The notes below the pieces were generated by a model that worked only from the letters and a program-made list of their open reading frames with translations, searched no databases and was not told the origin of the DNA. Made by a program: the position numbers and the translations under genes. Positions 44,702-54,881 of a DNA stretch of 64,000 nt are shown here, piece by piece. Every line of letters begins with the position of its first letter. Positions within the stretch are counted from its first letter, which is position 1. The DNA is from Platanthera guangdongensis (Eukaryota; Streptophyta; Magnoliopsida; Asparagales; Orchidaceae), in the NCBI GenBank assembly GCA_039583875.1, contig CM077162.1:66523259-66587258 (forward strand). The letters run 5' to 3'.

Positions 44702-44706
44702 AGCTC
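44702..44706. other. G2 target site duplication (left)
   Basis: AGCTC here and at 59952-59956. Confidence 0.97.
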
Positions 44707-44967
44707 TGTAACATCCCATTTCCAACTAGACCCCTAAGAGTGGTTTTGGCCATGACTAGGTCATGACAAAACCCTGGGAAGCCAGAAATGGGCCAAGAGA
44801 TAGGAGGCCAAGGTAGGGATCACCATGGTCTGCAGGTAGTAGAATTCTGAACAATAGTTTAGGATGACAATGGGGCTTCACCATGACCCCAAGACCCTAT
44901 CACAACACTCCCAAACATTTTGGGAGACCCATTAGAGCCAAAAGGACCCATTAGGGCCAACCCAAGA

Positions 44968-45505
44968 GGCCCAGTTGACCAAGGTCAACCCTAGCCCTAA
45001 ATAGGTCAACCTAGCCCACTTAGGGCCAATAGACCCACTCCTAGTCTAGAGGACCCCACCTATGCCCTCCTAACCCTAAAGTGAGGACAATGGGTCACTA
45101 AGGACACATTGGGGTCAGCCCTAGAGGCCAGGTTGACCCAGGTCAACTCAAGCCCTAATCTGGTCAAAGTACCCTACTAAGGGTATGTGACCTCCAAAGT
45201 GCAGGGCAACCCCATATAACCCTACCTAGACCCTAAGGGAAGTCAATGGGTCACCAAGGATCCATAGGGGTGGACCCTAATGGTCATGTTGACCCAAGTC
45301 AACTCTAGCTCTAAATGGTCAAAGTGACCTTACCAAGGGTCAAGTGACCTTTAAGGTGCCAAGTCAACCCTACCCAGCCCTACATAGACCTTAGGGGAGG
45401 CCAATGAACCACCCAGGACCCAATGGGGTCAACCTAGATGGTCAAATTGGCCAAGTCAACCCTCATTGAGGGTCAAGTCAACTTAGCCCAAAAAGGGCTA
45501 ACCCA
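44968..45505. repeat. G2 LTR 157-bp diverged tandem repeat
   Basis: Units begin near 44968, 45126, 45282 and 45440 with GGYCA.GTTGACC..GGTCAAC; each carries an AATGGGTCAC-like segment. About 3.4 copies. Confidence 0.85.
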
Positions 45506-48442
45506 AGCTCAAGCCACTTCTCCCTTAGGCTAAGCCCATTCCCATGATCATCATAATCCAGTGGGCTGCCTTTAGCTTGTGGGGTTGACTAGTCAACCAG
45601 AGGTGACTAGGAGAGAGAAAAAGCTCCTCTCCATGATAATGGAGGAGAGAGAAATGAGGAAGGAGAAGGGGGAAGTAAGAGGCCGGCCAAGGGAGACTAA
45701 CAGCCACCCTTTATGGCTGCAATCAACTCCTCTAGGAGAGAGGAGTTGATTCCAGCCGTTTCCCGGCCACCAAGGGGTGGGTTCAGCCCCCCTCCACACA
45801 ACCCGAGCACTCCATTAATGGAGATAATGGCCATTGAAGAACCAGCCTCTCCCCTCCCCCAATTGCCTTTTAAACACCATCAGGGAGCCGAGGGGATCAT
45901 TTTGGAGCACTTACCTGGAGGAGACGAGCCCTTCCACCATGCAGTTGCAGAAGCCGAGCGCCGCCGCCGTCGCCAATGGCATCCCGCCGCTCCTCTCGCA
46001 TCCAGGCCGCCAGGAAGGTCCTCCTCCTCTCCTTAACTCGCGGGTAGATCCTAGGAATCCTTAGGCTAGAGTTTCGGGCTCAATTGAGCCCGATCGAATC
46101 CAGGATTTCTCCTGGTTTCGGCAAGGAAAAGTCTTGCTCAATCCGCCGGAAAACACCTCTCCGGCGGCGGAGCCGCCGCCTGACGACAGCCACCACCTCA
46201 ACGGAGGTGTTGGTGGCGGTGGCCGGCCGGGGAAGGGGCTGGATCGCCGGCGGCAGAGCTTGGAAATCGCTCCAGGCAGAACCAATCCCAGCCGTTGGCT
46301 CAGTGGGGACGATGACCAGATGCCGTCGATCTGCGCCAAGATTCGTGCGGCATCAGATCAGATACTATAGGGTTAAATAAAATTTATTTCATTTTTGTCA
46401 CACTGGATGTATTTAATGTAATTAATGTTTAAAAATACCTAGGGACCCTGGATGGAAATTTGCCCAACATGAACATTGTAGCTTAGGGTGTCTAGTTTGC
46501 AGCAAAAATTGTTGGGACCCTTTTGGGTCACTGGTTGGACCAGGGCACCCATTTTGGTGGGACATGTCCTTAGGGCTAGGCAGTCACTAAAATGAGTGCC
46601 CACTCTTCACCCCAAGCCCAAATGGGCTGAAATTTTGGCAGAGGGTCTATCCTAGGCATACCTAGGGCCTGCCCAAAAATGGGAATTTTTGGAGAAAATA
46701 TTTCTATAGTTTTGGTAAAAATTTAATAATCATTAGATAAATTAAATAGGTGCCCCAAACACACCCAAACCCTCCCAAATTTTGGTGAGTGGTCCCTGGG
46801 CTCCAATTAGGTACCTGTATAAAATTTCAGTTGGTTTGGGTGAGTTTTGAATAGGTTTTGACCCAACCCTAGTTCTACCCTATGAAGGGCATTTTGGTCA
46901 AAAGTGGCACTTTTGGTTTTAAGTGACCAAATCACCTCAACAGAGGCTGAAACTTTGGCCACTGATATGATTTAACTTTTTACACTCACTCATGAAGTTT
47001 GGAGTGGATTGGGCTAGGGTAACCCTAGAAGTGTAGGGTAGGCCCTTTAGGGTAATTCTCTAGGGTTTGAAGAAATTGGGGTCAAAAGACCTTGGATGGG
47101 CTTGAAACTTGGGAATGATGACCATAGGGTCACTATGGTCCTATGGTTAAAATTTTAGGGCATTTGGAAGATTAAGGACCCCTTAAATTCATAACCCTAG
47201 TTTAGGGCACTAGCTTTGAAACCATAAGAACTAATACCAAAACTATCTTAAAAGGGCTGAGATTTTGAATGGGTAGTTGCTTAGGGCATACATGTCTCTG
47301 GAAATGTTATAATAAATTTTGGATGAATATTTTTGGTACTTTATTCACAGAGTTATATTTTATAATTTCCACTTAAGAGTTTTTGCAGAGCACTATACTT
47401 GCCTAAACTTGATAAAACTTAGCCAAGTGGCTTATAATCATGTTACCCATCTCTGTAAATTTTTATGGAATTTTTGAAGAATGATATTTAGTTGTTGCTT
47501 CTTTAATTATTTAATTCCATGGAACCTTGGAAAATTTAATAATGACTTTTAGATTGTCTGAAAAATTCTAATTTCTTCATCATGATGTTTTTAGTTCCCT
47601 ATGAAGCCCTAGTAATTTTTACATAATTATTGGAGACATATATGTGGCACTTCCTTCATTATTTTTGATTTTGGAATTATTTTAATAAATCCTTTAGAGG
47701 TCAAGAATTATCTGGAAAATTATGAAAATTAGCATCCAATGATATTTCTCTGTTATTTAGTGAATACAAATTTTAGGAGGCCATTACCTGAGAAAATCTT
47801 ATGGTTCATGTTCAAATTGACTATGGCCTAGTTTTTGAGGAAAATTCAATAAATAGTAGATTAATTGGGAAAAATATGATTTTCTTAATTTAGTCTATAC
47901 TTATCATAATAGACCTCTGATAATTATCATGAGGGTACTGGATGAGTATTTCATGTACTTCCCCTTTTACGGGTCACGTAGCTTAAGTGGTCTGCATATA
48001 GCAAAACTGCAGGATTTCATTTGGATTGAATTAGGGCACGTATGATGGGTCTTGATGGTTTGCTGTAAGGACAAGTGGAAAGGGCTGCATCTTTGGAAGA
48101 TGAGTGAGTAGGGTGTGGATTTGTCTAGGGTTTAAAGGCGTTCGGGCCCGACGAAAGATCGTCCTACCCAAGGAGAGTTGGAGTCAAATCACCCTAGGAT
48201 TAGCGTATCGAAACATGAGAAAATAATGGGTAAGGGGATCAACCAATAATAAAATAAGTACCTTGCGAAAGGGAACGCTGGGCGTAATCCCAACACAGTT
48301 CCTAGTGCCCCTTGAGAGCCCTTCACAGGGAATACCGGGGGCAGTCCTGGGTTAACGTAAACTGTTTAACAAGCTGAAAAGAGTAACTTAGTAATTAGGG
48401 TTGCACATTTCACAGGCACTGTTAGCACCAAAAGTCAGCTGG

Positions 48443-48497
48443 GAGCTTCGGCTCAGATGGTTAAAAGACGGACTCTTGGTCCGGGGAGCTTCGGCTC
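48443..48497. repeat. G2 LTR triple hairpin with UUCG loops
   Basis: GAGC-TTCG-GCTC at 48443-48454 and 48486-48497, each a C(UUCG)G tetraloop stem as RNA, flanking CGGAC-TCTTG-GTCCG (48469-48483). Confidence 0.85.
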
Positions 48498-48917
48498 GGG
48501 TTTTGTTTACGCTAAATCTGCATGTGCATAAAAGGAAAATAAATTAAGGTGGTGGGTTTTCGGTATTGGAGGGTCGATGCACCGACGCCAATACGTTGAC
48601 TCGGCAAGTGTGGTTAGCACTTCGCCAACAGAAGTCCGGTGCGCCAGCCGGCAAGAGTACGCAGGAGTCCGCTTCGTGCACCAAGCGTTGAGGCGTACGA
48701 TAGGTCTGACCGGTAGTGCCTTACTGGTTTAGAGGTGGGCGAGGCCCAACCCACCGCTTCCGTCTGCCACTACGGAGGTATCCTGGGAGGTACGGCTCCA
48801 GAAAGGGGGAACTAAAGGTCTGTGTGCACAGAGTCGGGTGTGTGCGTTGCACTTGCATGTCCATCATACCCACTTGCATGTCATAGCATAATCGATTCAT
48901 TTAACCCCTGACACCTG

Positions 48918-49135
48918 ATGTATAAGTGGAATGGGACGCTTATACATTAGGACCTGCAAAACGACCCCTTAGTCTATAAGCTTGTGTGGGCAAGTTTATA
49001 AATTAAGGTTAATTTTGATATATTTAGTTACTGCTGTTTGACCACCGTCACCCCAACGTATAAATCGGTATGGGACTTTTTATACGATGGGAGCCTTGCA
49101 AAAGACCCCTTGGCTTATGTGTTTTTCCACATAAG
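48918..49135. repeat. G2 LTR doublet of hairpin modules
   Basis: Four inverted repeats: ATGTATAAG/CTTATACAT (48918-48947), TATAAGCTTG/CAAGTTTATA (48975-49000), CGTATAAA/TTTATACG (49057-49086), CTTATGTG/CACATAAG (49114-49135). Each pair surrounds a shared CCTGCAAAACGACCCCTT-like linker, so the unit is a diverged tandem duplication. Confidence 0.85.
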
Positions 49136-49778
49136 TGAAGGTTACATTTCAGCTTACATTTTGTTGTCTTTATATGCTATAGAACTTGCTAGAATAGGAC
49201 CGCTGTCATCTGCTTTGATATTCTCCACCTTCAAGTCCTCCCCTTTCTTCCTCTCCGCTCGGTGCCTAGGAGCCGTGGGGGAAGGGGTGGGGGGATGATA
49301 GGACTTAGTCTTTTAGACTAACGGTTTTCGAACCGCATCATTTAGGGGATCGTGGAGACCAGCATGGAGGAGCAGCCCCAGAGACCGGTGCGCTTGGAGG
49401 TGGGGCAGTCTAGCTCCGGAGTTCATACAGCCGGGACTGTGAGTCTCGACCCTGAGTAGTTTTTCAGCTTTTGCTTCCGCATGAGTGATTTTGTAGTGAG
49501 GATATGTTGTACCGGGCATAAGCCCGTATTTTGCTACTCTGATGTTATCTACTGTGGACACTCCCTTCGTGGAGTTATATTTATATATGTCATGTGACTC
49601 TCTGTGGACAGATAGTTTCCATTTTACTTCATTATGCTACTTTTATGTGATCGAATTGGCCGGCAGAATCGGCGCTTTGTGGTGATGACCCTTCAGGGCG
49701 TGAAGGAGTCACCGCAAAACGGCGGTTCTGGGCCTAAGACCCCGTGGTCAAAAGAGAAAAAAAAAGGGGTCTTACAAG

Positions 49779-49790
49779 TGGTATCAGAGC
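49779..49790 (+). other. G2 primer binding site
   Basis: TGGTATCAGAGC, exact initiator-Met tRNA site, 2 nt after the 5' LTR. Confidence 0.97.
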
Positions 49791-49954
49791 AAACCTCGAT
49801 CGAAAAGTAGCCGTCCACAACCCTGGGTCACCCCCGCGCGGGTTTAGTTTGGGGACAAACTAAGCAGCGGAAGCGGTGGTGTGCCCATATGGGGGGAATC
49901 ACATATAAATTGTCCACTATCATTAGGCATTGAGTCGATTACCTACTGATGTAG

Positions 49955-49966
49955 TTCATTTTGCAG
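49955..49966 (+). promoter_or_regulatory. G2 splice-acceptor-like site at gag start
   Basis: TTCATTTTGCAG immediately precedes the open gag frame, which has no ATG until about 50059. A 5' leader intron that supplies the start codon is possible; G1 has CACCTTTAG at the same place. Confidence 0.35.
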
Positions 49967-51092
49967 CCCTCAGCTCAGCCCACCCCACAAGGTGGAGCTC
50001 AGCAGATTCCAGACATTGCACCACCTCCCACGGTCCCCACACCTTTCCTCCAGTCAGACATGGGGCAGACCCTTACAGCCATCCTTGAGGCCTTCCGGGC
50101 TCAGCAAGCCCCAGCCCAGCAGCCAAACCCAGGGGCCAACTGGATGAGCACCTTCCGAGGACTCTCTCCCCCATCTTACTTGGGGACGGAGTCGGCAGTA
50201 CGGACAGAGGAGTGGCTGGATGTGATGTACGAGATGTTGACGGGGATACGATGCCCCTGGGAGGAGAGAGTGGCCCTAGTGGTATCTTGCTTGGAGTCAC
50301 ATGCCAAGCGGTGGTGGAAGACGCTGTTGGACACGACTTTTGCGGATAGAGAGATTGCAGAAATCACATGGGAAGAATTCAGGGCCACGCTGCTGGAGCA
50401 CTTTGTTCCTCAGTCGGCCAGGGACGAGTTGGAGGAGCGTTTCTTGCAGCTGAGGCAGGGCACCAGGACAGTGGTGGAGTACCACCGAGAGTTCGATCAT
50501 TTGGCCCGATATGCGGGCTCTTATCAGCTGGATGAAGCGGGGTACGTCAAGAGGTTTTATAAGGGCCTAAAAGAGGAGTTGAGAGAGGCTTTGCTTTTTG
50601 TCTCTGACGGGCCCATCTCCCGGATTTTAGAGATGGCGAAGAGGATTGAGGCCGACTGGCACACCACTCGGGGCCGGAAACGGCAAACGGAGGACCAGGG
50701 CCGGAGGGCCCGAAATGATCAGAGGCGAGGCATCGTACCAGATGGAAGAAGGGCAGAGGAGCAGCCTCGTCAGGAGTTGAGGCAGGAGCCGAGAGAGCAG
50801 GTGGTCTTGGCCCCTCAACCTCTCCGGATCCAGGAGATGCAGAGACCCCGGGGTATGGCGTATCCCCCGCCGGAGTGCTTCCACTGTCACCAGGTGGGAC
50901 ACCTCCGGAGAGATTGCCCTATGAGGGGGGCACCACCTCCAGCACCACGGGGTGGCCCACCGGCCCAGCATTTCGGAGGCCGAGGACGCGGCCGAGGACG
51001 TGGTTACCAGGGAGGCGACCGCAGGCAGAATGGGGAGCAGATTTACGCTCTGGACTTAGCACAGCCCCGGAACCCGGACAGGGTTATTGCAG
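49961..51092 (+). CDS. gag: G2 gag, exon 1 of a proposed gag-pol fusion
   Basis: Gag of the gypsy type. A Pro/Gln-rich N-terminus leads to the retrotransposon gag domain (W-W-K-T-L-L; W-E-E-F-R-A-T-L-L-E-H-F; Y-H-R-E-F-D-H-L-A-R-Y-A, about residues 110-215), a basic Arg/Gln-rich stretch and a CCHC knuckle (C-F-H-C-H-Q-V-G-H-L-R-R-D-C, about residue 305), then Arg/Gly-rich sequence. The first ATG in frame is near 50059; the open frame begins at TTG 49961 after a TAG. The unspliced frame runs on to a stop at 51143-51145 inside the proposed intron, giving a 394-codon gag at most. Forms the particle and binds RNA by family. Confidence 0.92.
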
Positions 51093-51208
51093 GTATGAGA
51101 GTAATCTTAATGTTAGAATTATTCTTTGCTCGTATTAAGCATTGATAGAACTACTATACAACCTAGGTTAGAAAACCTTACGCTAGAATTTCTTTCAAAC
51201 TGATTTAG
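51093..51208 (+). other. G2 proposed gag-pol intron (116 nt)
   Basis: GCAG|GTATGAG at 51093 and CTGATTTAG| at 51208. AT-rich against GC-rich exons. Removal joins G (51092) to GA (51209-51210), a Gly codon, and reads straight into protease (V-I-A-G-M-V-M). Same codon, phase and donor heptamer as G1. Confidence 0.78.
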
Positions 51209-54200
51209 GAATGGTGATGGTGTGCGGCAAGCCTGCCCACACCCTGTTCGACACGGGGGCATCACATAACTTTGTATCGGAGGATTTCGTCAAGGACCTG
51301 GATCAGATTCGTTGCTATACAGGACTACCCAGGAGGGTGCGCCTCCCCAATGGGATGGAGATTCAGTCCACAGAAAAGTGCCTCCTGGAGGTTACCATAG
51401 AGGGGTTGACACTCGAGGCCCCGGCGACGATCTTGAGGATGCCGGACTTCGATCTCGTCTTGGGCATGACATGGCTTGTCTGGAACCATGCCCAGATTGA
51501 TTGCCCGGCAGGGAGGGTCGTGCTCAGCCACGGCGATACTTATGCAACGTTCGAAGGTACTACACCGGTCTCCCGTCGCTTGCTTTCATCTATTCAGGCC
51601 ATTAAGGCCCATATGCAAGGGGACGAGGTATACCAAGTATTGTTCGAGATGACTGAGGAGAAGGACTTGATCGCAGACATTCCGGTGGTTCGTGACTACG
51701 CCGATATTTTTCCGGATAAGCTGCCGGGACTACCTCCGCATAGGGAGAAGGACTTCCAGATTCAGCTGGTACCAGGGGCTAAGCCGGTATCCAAGGCCCC
51801 TTATCGGATGGCCCCGAAGGAGTTGGCGGAGTTTCGGACACAGTTGCAGGAGCTGGTGGAAGCAGGATTTGTTAGGCCGAGTTCCTCATCATGGGGAGCT
51901 CCTGTCCTATTCGTAAAGAAGAAGGACGGCACCTTACGCCTGTGCATCGACTATCGAGCACTAAATAGGCTGACCGTCCGAAATACCTATCCGCTCCCCA
52001 GGATAGACGAGTTGTTCGATCAGCTGGAGGGAGCCCATTACTTTTCGAAGCTGGACTTGAGATCAGGCTATTACCAGCTGCGGATCCAGGAGGAGGATAT
52101 CCCGAAAACGGCCTTTAGTAGCCGGTATGGATTGTATGAGTTCATCGTGATGCCCTTCGGGCTCACGAATGCTCCGTCAGCATTTATGAGCCTCATGAAC
52201 CGGGTCTTCGAGGCTTACTTGGATGTGTTTGTCATAGTGTTCATAGACGACATCCTTATCTATTCTAAGACGGAGGAGGAGCATACACGACATCTAGCAT
52301 TGACCCTGGAGAGACTGCGGGAGCATCACCTTTATGCGAAATTCAGTAAGTGTCAGTTCTGGCTGAAGGAGGTGGCGTTCTTAGGTCACATTATCAGCGG
52401 AGCCGGGCTGGCAGTGGACCCGGCAAAGATTCGAGCTATTTCAGAGTGGCCGCAGCTGAAAACAGCCACTGACGTACGGAGTTTTCTAGGACTTGCCGGT
52501 TATTACCGGAAGTTCGTAGAGGGATTCTCTCGAATCGCCCTCCCGCTCACATCCTTGACAAAGAAGGAGGCACCGTTCGTGTGGACCCCGCAGTGCCAGA
52601 CAGCTTTCCAGGAGCTGAAGGATCGGCTGACCTCGGCTCCCATTCTTACTCTTCCCTCGGGGAGGGAGGGATTCCAGGTCTACACCGACGCATCATATCA
52701 GGGGATGGGAGCGGTACTGATGCAGAACGGACACGTCATAGCTTATGCCTCCCGCCAGCTGAAGACCCATGAGAAGAACTACCCAGTACATGACCTTGAG
52801 ATGGGGGCAGTTGTATTCGCACTGAAGATATGGCGGCACTACCTTTATGGAGTCCACTGTGACATATATTCCGACCATAAGAACCTTAAGTACGTGGACA
52901 CGCAGAAGGAACTGAACATCAGGCAAAGGCGGTGGGTGGAGTTTCTATCTGACTATCAGTATGAGATGCACTATCACCCGGGGAAGGCAAACGTGGTGGC
53001 AGATGCACTGAGTCGGAGAGCCGCCACAACAGGAGCAGAGCCTCAGTTGATGTCTATGGAGCTGCTGCAGAGACTAGAGGACATGCACATTACTCTGGTA
53101 TCGTCTGATGATCCTGAGCTCTATGAGGAGTACTTGGCCGCGATAGGCGTTACCGATGACATCAGAGACCGGGTCAGAGAGGGACAGAGGCAGGATGCCA
53201 AGTTGGAACCCATCTTCCAAGCTCTGAAGGCGGGCACTGCAGGAGATTACACACTGAGGGACGATCTGGTGTGCTTCAGAGGACGGGTGTATATACCGGA
53301 GGGAGGCCAGATCCGGGAGGATATTATGATGGAGGCGCACTGCAGCCGGTATTCTGTACACCCGGGGATCACAAAGATGACGGCTGATTTGAAGAGGACG
53401 ATGTACTGGCCGGGCATGAAGAAGTATGTCTCACACTTCGTGACCCATTGTGAGGCATGTCAGCTAGTGAAGGCGGAGTGCAGGAACCCCGCAGGATTAT
53501 TGCAGCCACTCCCGGTGCCGGAGTGGAAGTTTGATGACATAGCCATGGACTTCATACATGGGCTTCCCCGGTCTCGGACAGGGAATGACTCGATCTGGGT
53601 AATCGTCGATCGGTTGACCAAGGTGGCTCGATTTATACCGATCAGGAAGGATGATTCAGTAGGAGTACTGGTGCGGAAGTTTGTGGAGCAGTTCATTCGT
53701 TATCATGGAGTGCCCAGGACGATAGTGTCGGATCGGGATGGCAGGTTCACCTCCAGGGAGTGGAGGTCCGTGCAAGCTTACTTAGGCACGCGATTGACTT
53801 TCAGCACTGCATTCCACCCCCAGACAGACGGGCAGACAGAACGCACCAACCGGACGCTGGAGGACCTTTTGAGGCTATGCATCTTAGATCGCGGGGAACC
53901 GTGGGAGAAACTCTTACCCCTTGTCGAGTTCTCCTATAACAACAGCCACCAGTCCAGCATCAGGATGGCGCCTTACGAAGCCTTGTACGGGAGGAGATGC
54001 CGGACCCCGCTCTCATGGGTGCAGAACGAAGATCCGAAGATATTGGGGTCAGAGTTCGTTGAAGACACCGAGGCACAAGTGAGGCTGATCAGAGACAGGA
54101 TGCTCGAGGCGCAGAGTAGACAGGCCAAGTACTATGACGCCCGACATCGGCAGGTGGAGTTCCAGGTGGGGGACCGGGTGTTTCTGAAAATCCGGCCCAT

Positions 54201-54618
54201 GCATGGAGTTTCACGGGTGCGTGGTCGGAGGAAGAAGCTCAGCCCTAGGTACATGGGCCCTTACAGGATCCTGGAGCGGATCGGACCCCTAGCCTACCGG
54301 CTGGAGTTACCACCAGAGCTAGAAGCGCTGCACGACGTCTTCCACATTTCTTCTTTGAGGAGGGCTCTACTACGCCCGGAGCAGCAGATTCTGACCACCG
54401 AAGGGCCGGTAGCTTCAGACCGGTCTGTTCATTTGGAGCCTGTGAGGATCGACGACCGAGGAGTGCGGGTCTTACGACGCAAGAGGGTCCCTCTAGTCAA
54501 GGTCCTGTGGAGGAACCACGGCCAGGAGGAGCATACCTGGGAGCCACAGGACCTGATGCGACAAAGATACCCCGAGCTATTCAGTCAGGTATACCTCTCA
54601 GACCTCTCAAGATGTTAA
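51209..54618 (+). CDS. pol: G2 pol polyprotein (protease, RT, RNase H, integrase)
   Basis: One open frame of 1,135 codons from ATG 51211. Protease T-L-F-D-T-G-A-S-H near residue 12. [20 protein letters not shown] (52240-52251). RNase H: Y-T-D-A-S near 52680, and D-H-K-N-L-K-Y. Integrase: zinc part (Y-S-V-H-P-G; C-E-A-C), core D (M-D-F-I-H-G), D (V-S-D-R-D-G-R-F), E (T-E-R-T-N-R-T-L-E). Chromo-like tail V-K-V-L-W-R-N-H-G ... P-E-L-F. Every catalytic residue I looked for is present, and no stop or shift. ATG 51211 would start protease alone; the spliced fusion is the likelier product. Confidence 0.96.
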
Positions 54619-54881
54619 TTTATTTTTCTGCTTTAAGTATACTAAGGGCTGCTCTAGGTAGATAGGGGCTTATCTTTGTTTATTGGGGGCTTAACTTTGT
54701 TTATTGGGATTTTGGTTCACCGTTTGGGCGAAAGGGGTCTTAGATCTAAGTTTTCCCTTAAATCAAATTTAACAAACAAGACGTCATAATGGGATGTTAC
54801 AAGACTCTTTCCTTCGGTAATAAGACCCGTAGGTCCAACCTTGATTTCGGGGACGAAATCTTTGTTTTGTTTATTGGGATT
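54619..54881 (+). other. G2 3' untranslated region and primer end
   Basis: Holds a TTTGTTTATTGGG repeat (three copies) and, at 54788-54801, an exact 14-base inverted copy of the LTR start (TGTAACATCCCATT reversed). A classical long purine tract is not obvious before 54882; GGGGACGAAATC lies about 20 nt upstream. Confidence 0.7.

Larger units (their letters stand above)
43437..44706 (-). pseudogene. F2 gag, C-terminal part
   Basis: From the G2 joint: K-R-F-Y-K-M, CCHC knuckle (C-F-G-C-R-K-P-G-H-I-V-P-D-C, about 44590-44545), acidic Ser/Asp/Glu tract, a stop at 44284, a coiled coil (44169-43980), array A and the tail P-K-V-N-W-V-K-N. In array A a CGA codon has become TGA (near 43793), which is the CpG decay expected for these repeats. 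Confidence 0.9.
44707..49776 (+). repeat. G2 5' LTR (5,070 bp)
   Basis: TGTAACATCCC to GGGTCTTACA. In order: about 157-bp tandem repeats (44968-45505), a GC-rich island (45720-46365), a long AT-rich part without features I can name (46370-47940), a hairpin cluster (48443-48497) and a doublet of hairpins (48918-49135). Open frames in the GC island occur in both LTRs and have no recognisable domain. Confidence 0.97.

Noticed and set aside
45713..46380. Pro/Arg-rich open frames in the GC-rich part of the G2 LTR, also at 55889-56556, as host genes
   Set aside because: They recur because the LTRs are copies, overlap on both strands, have no recognisable domain, and fit GC-rich noncoding sequence.
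48443..48500. tRNA gene in the G2 LTR
   Set aside because: A D-arm-like stretch and a 5-bp stem are present, but the loop is 5 nt, there is no T-arm or B box, and no acceptor stem.
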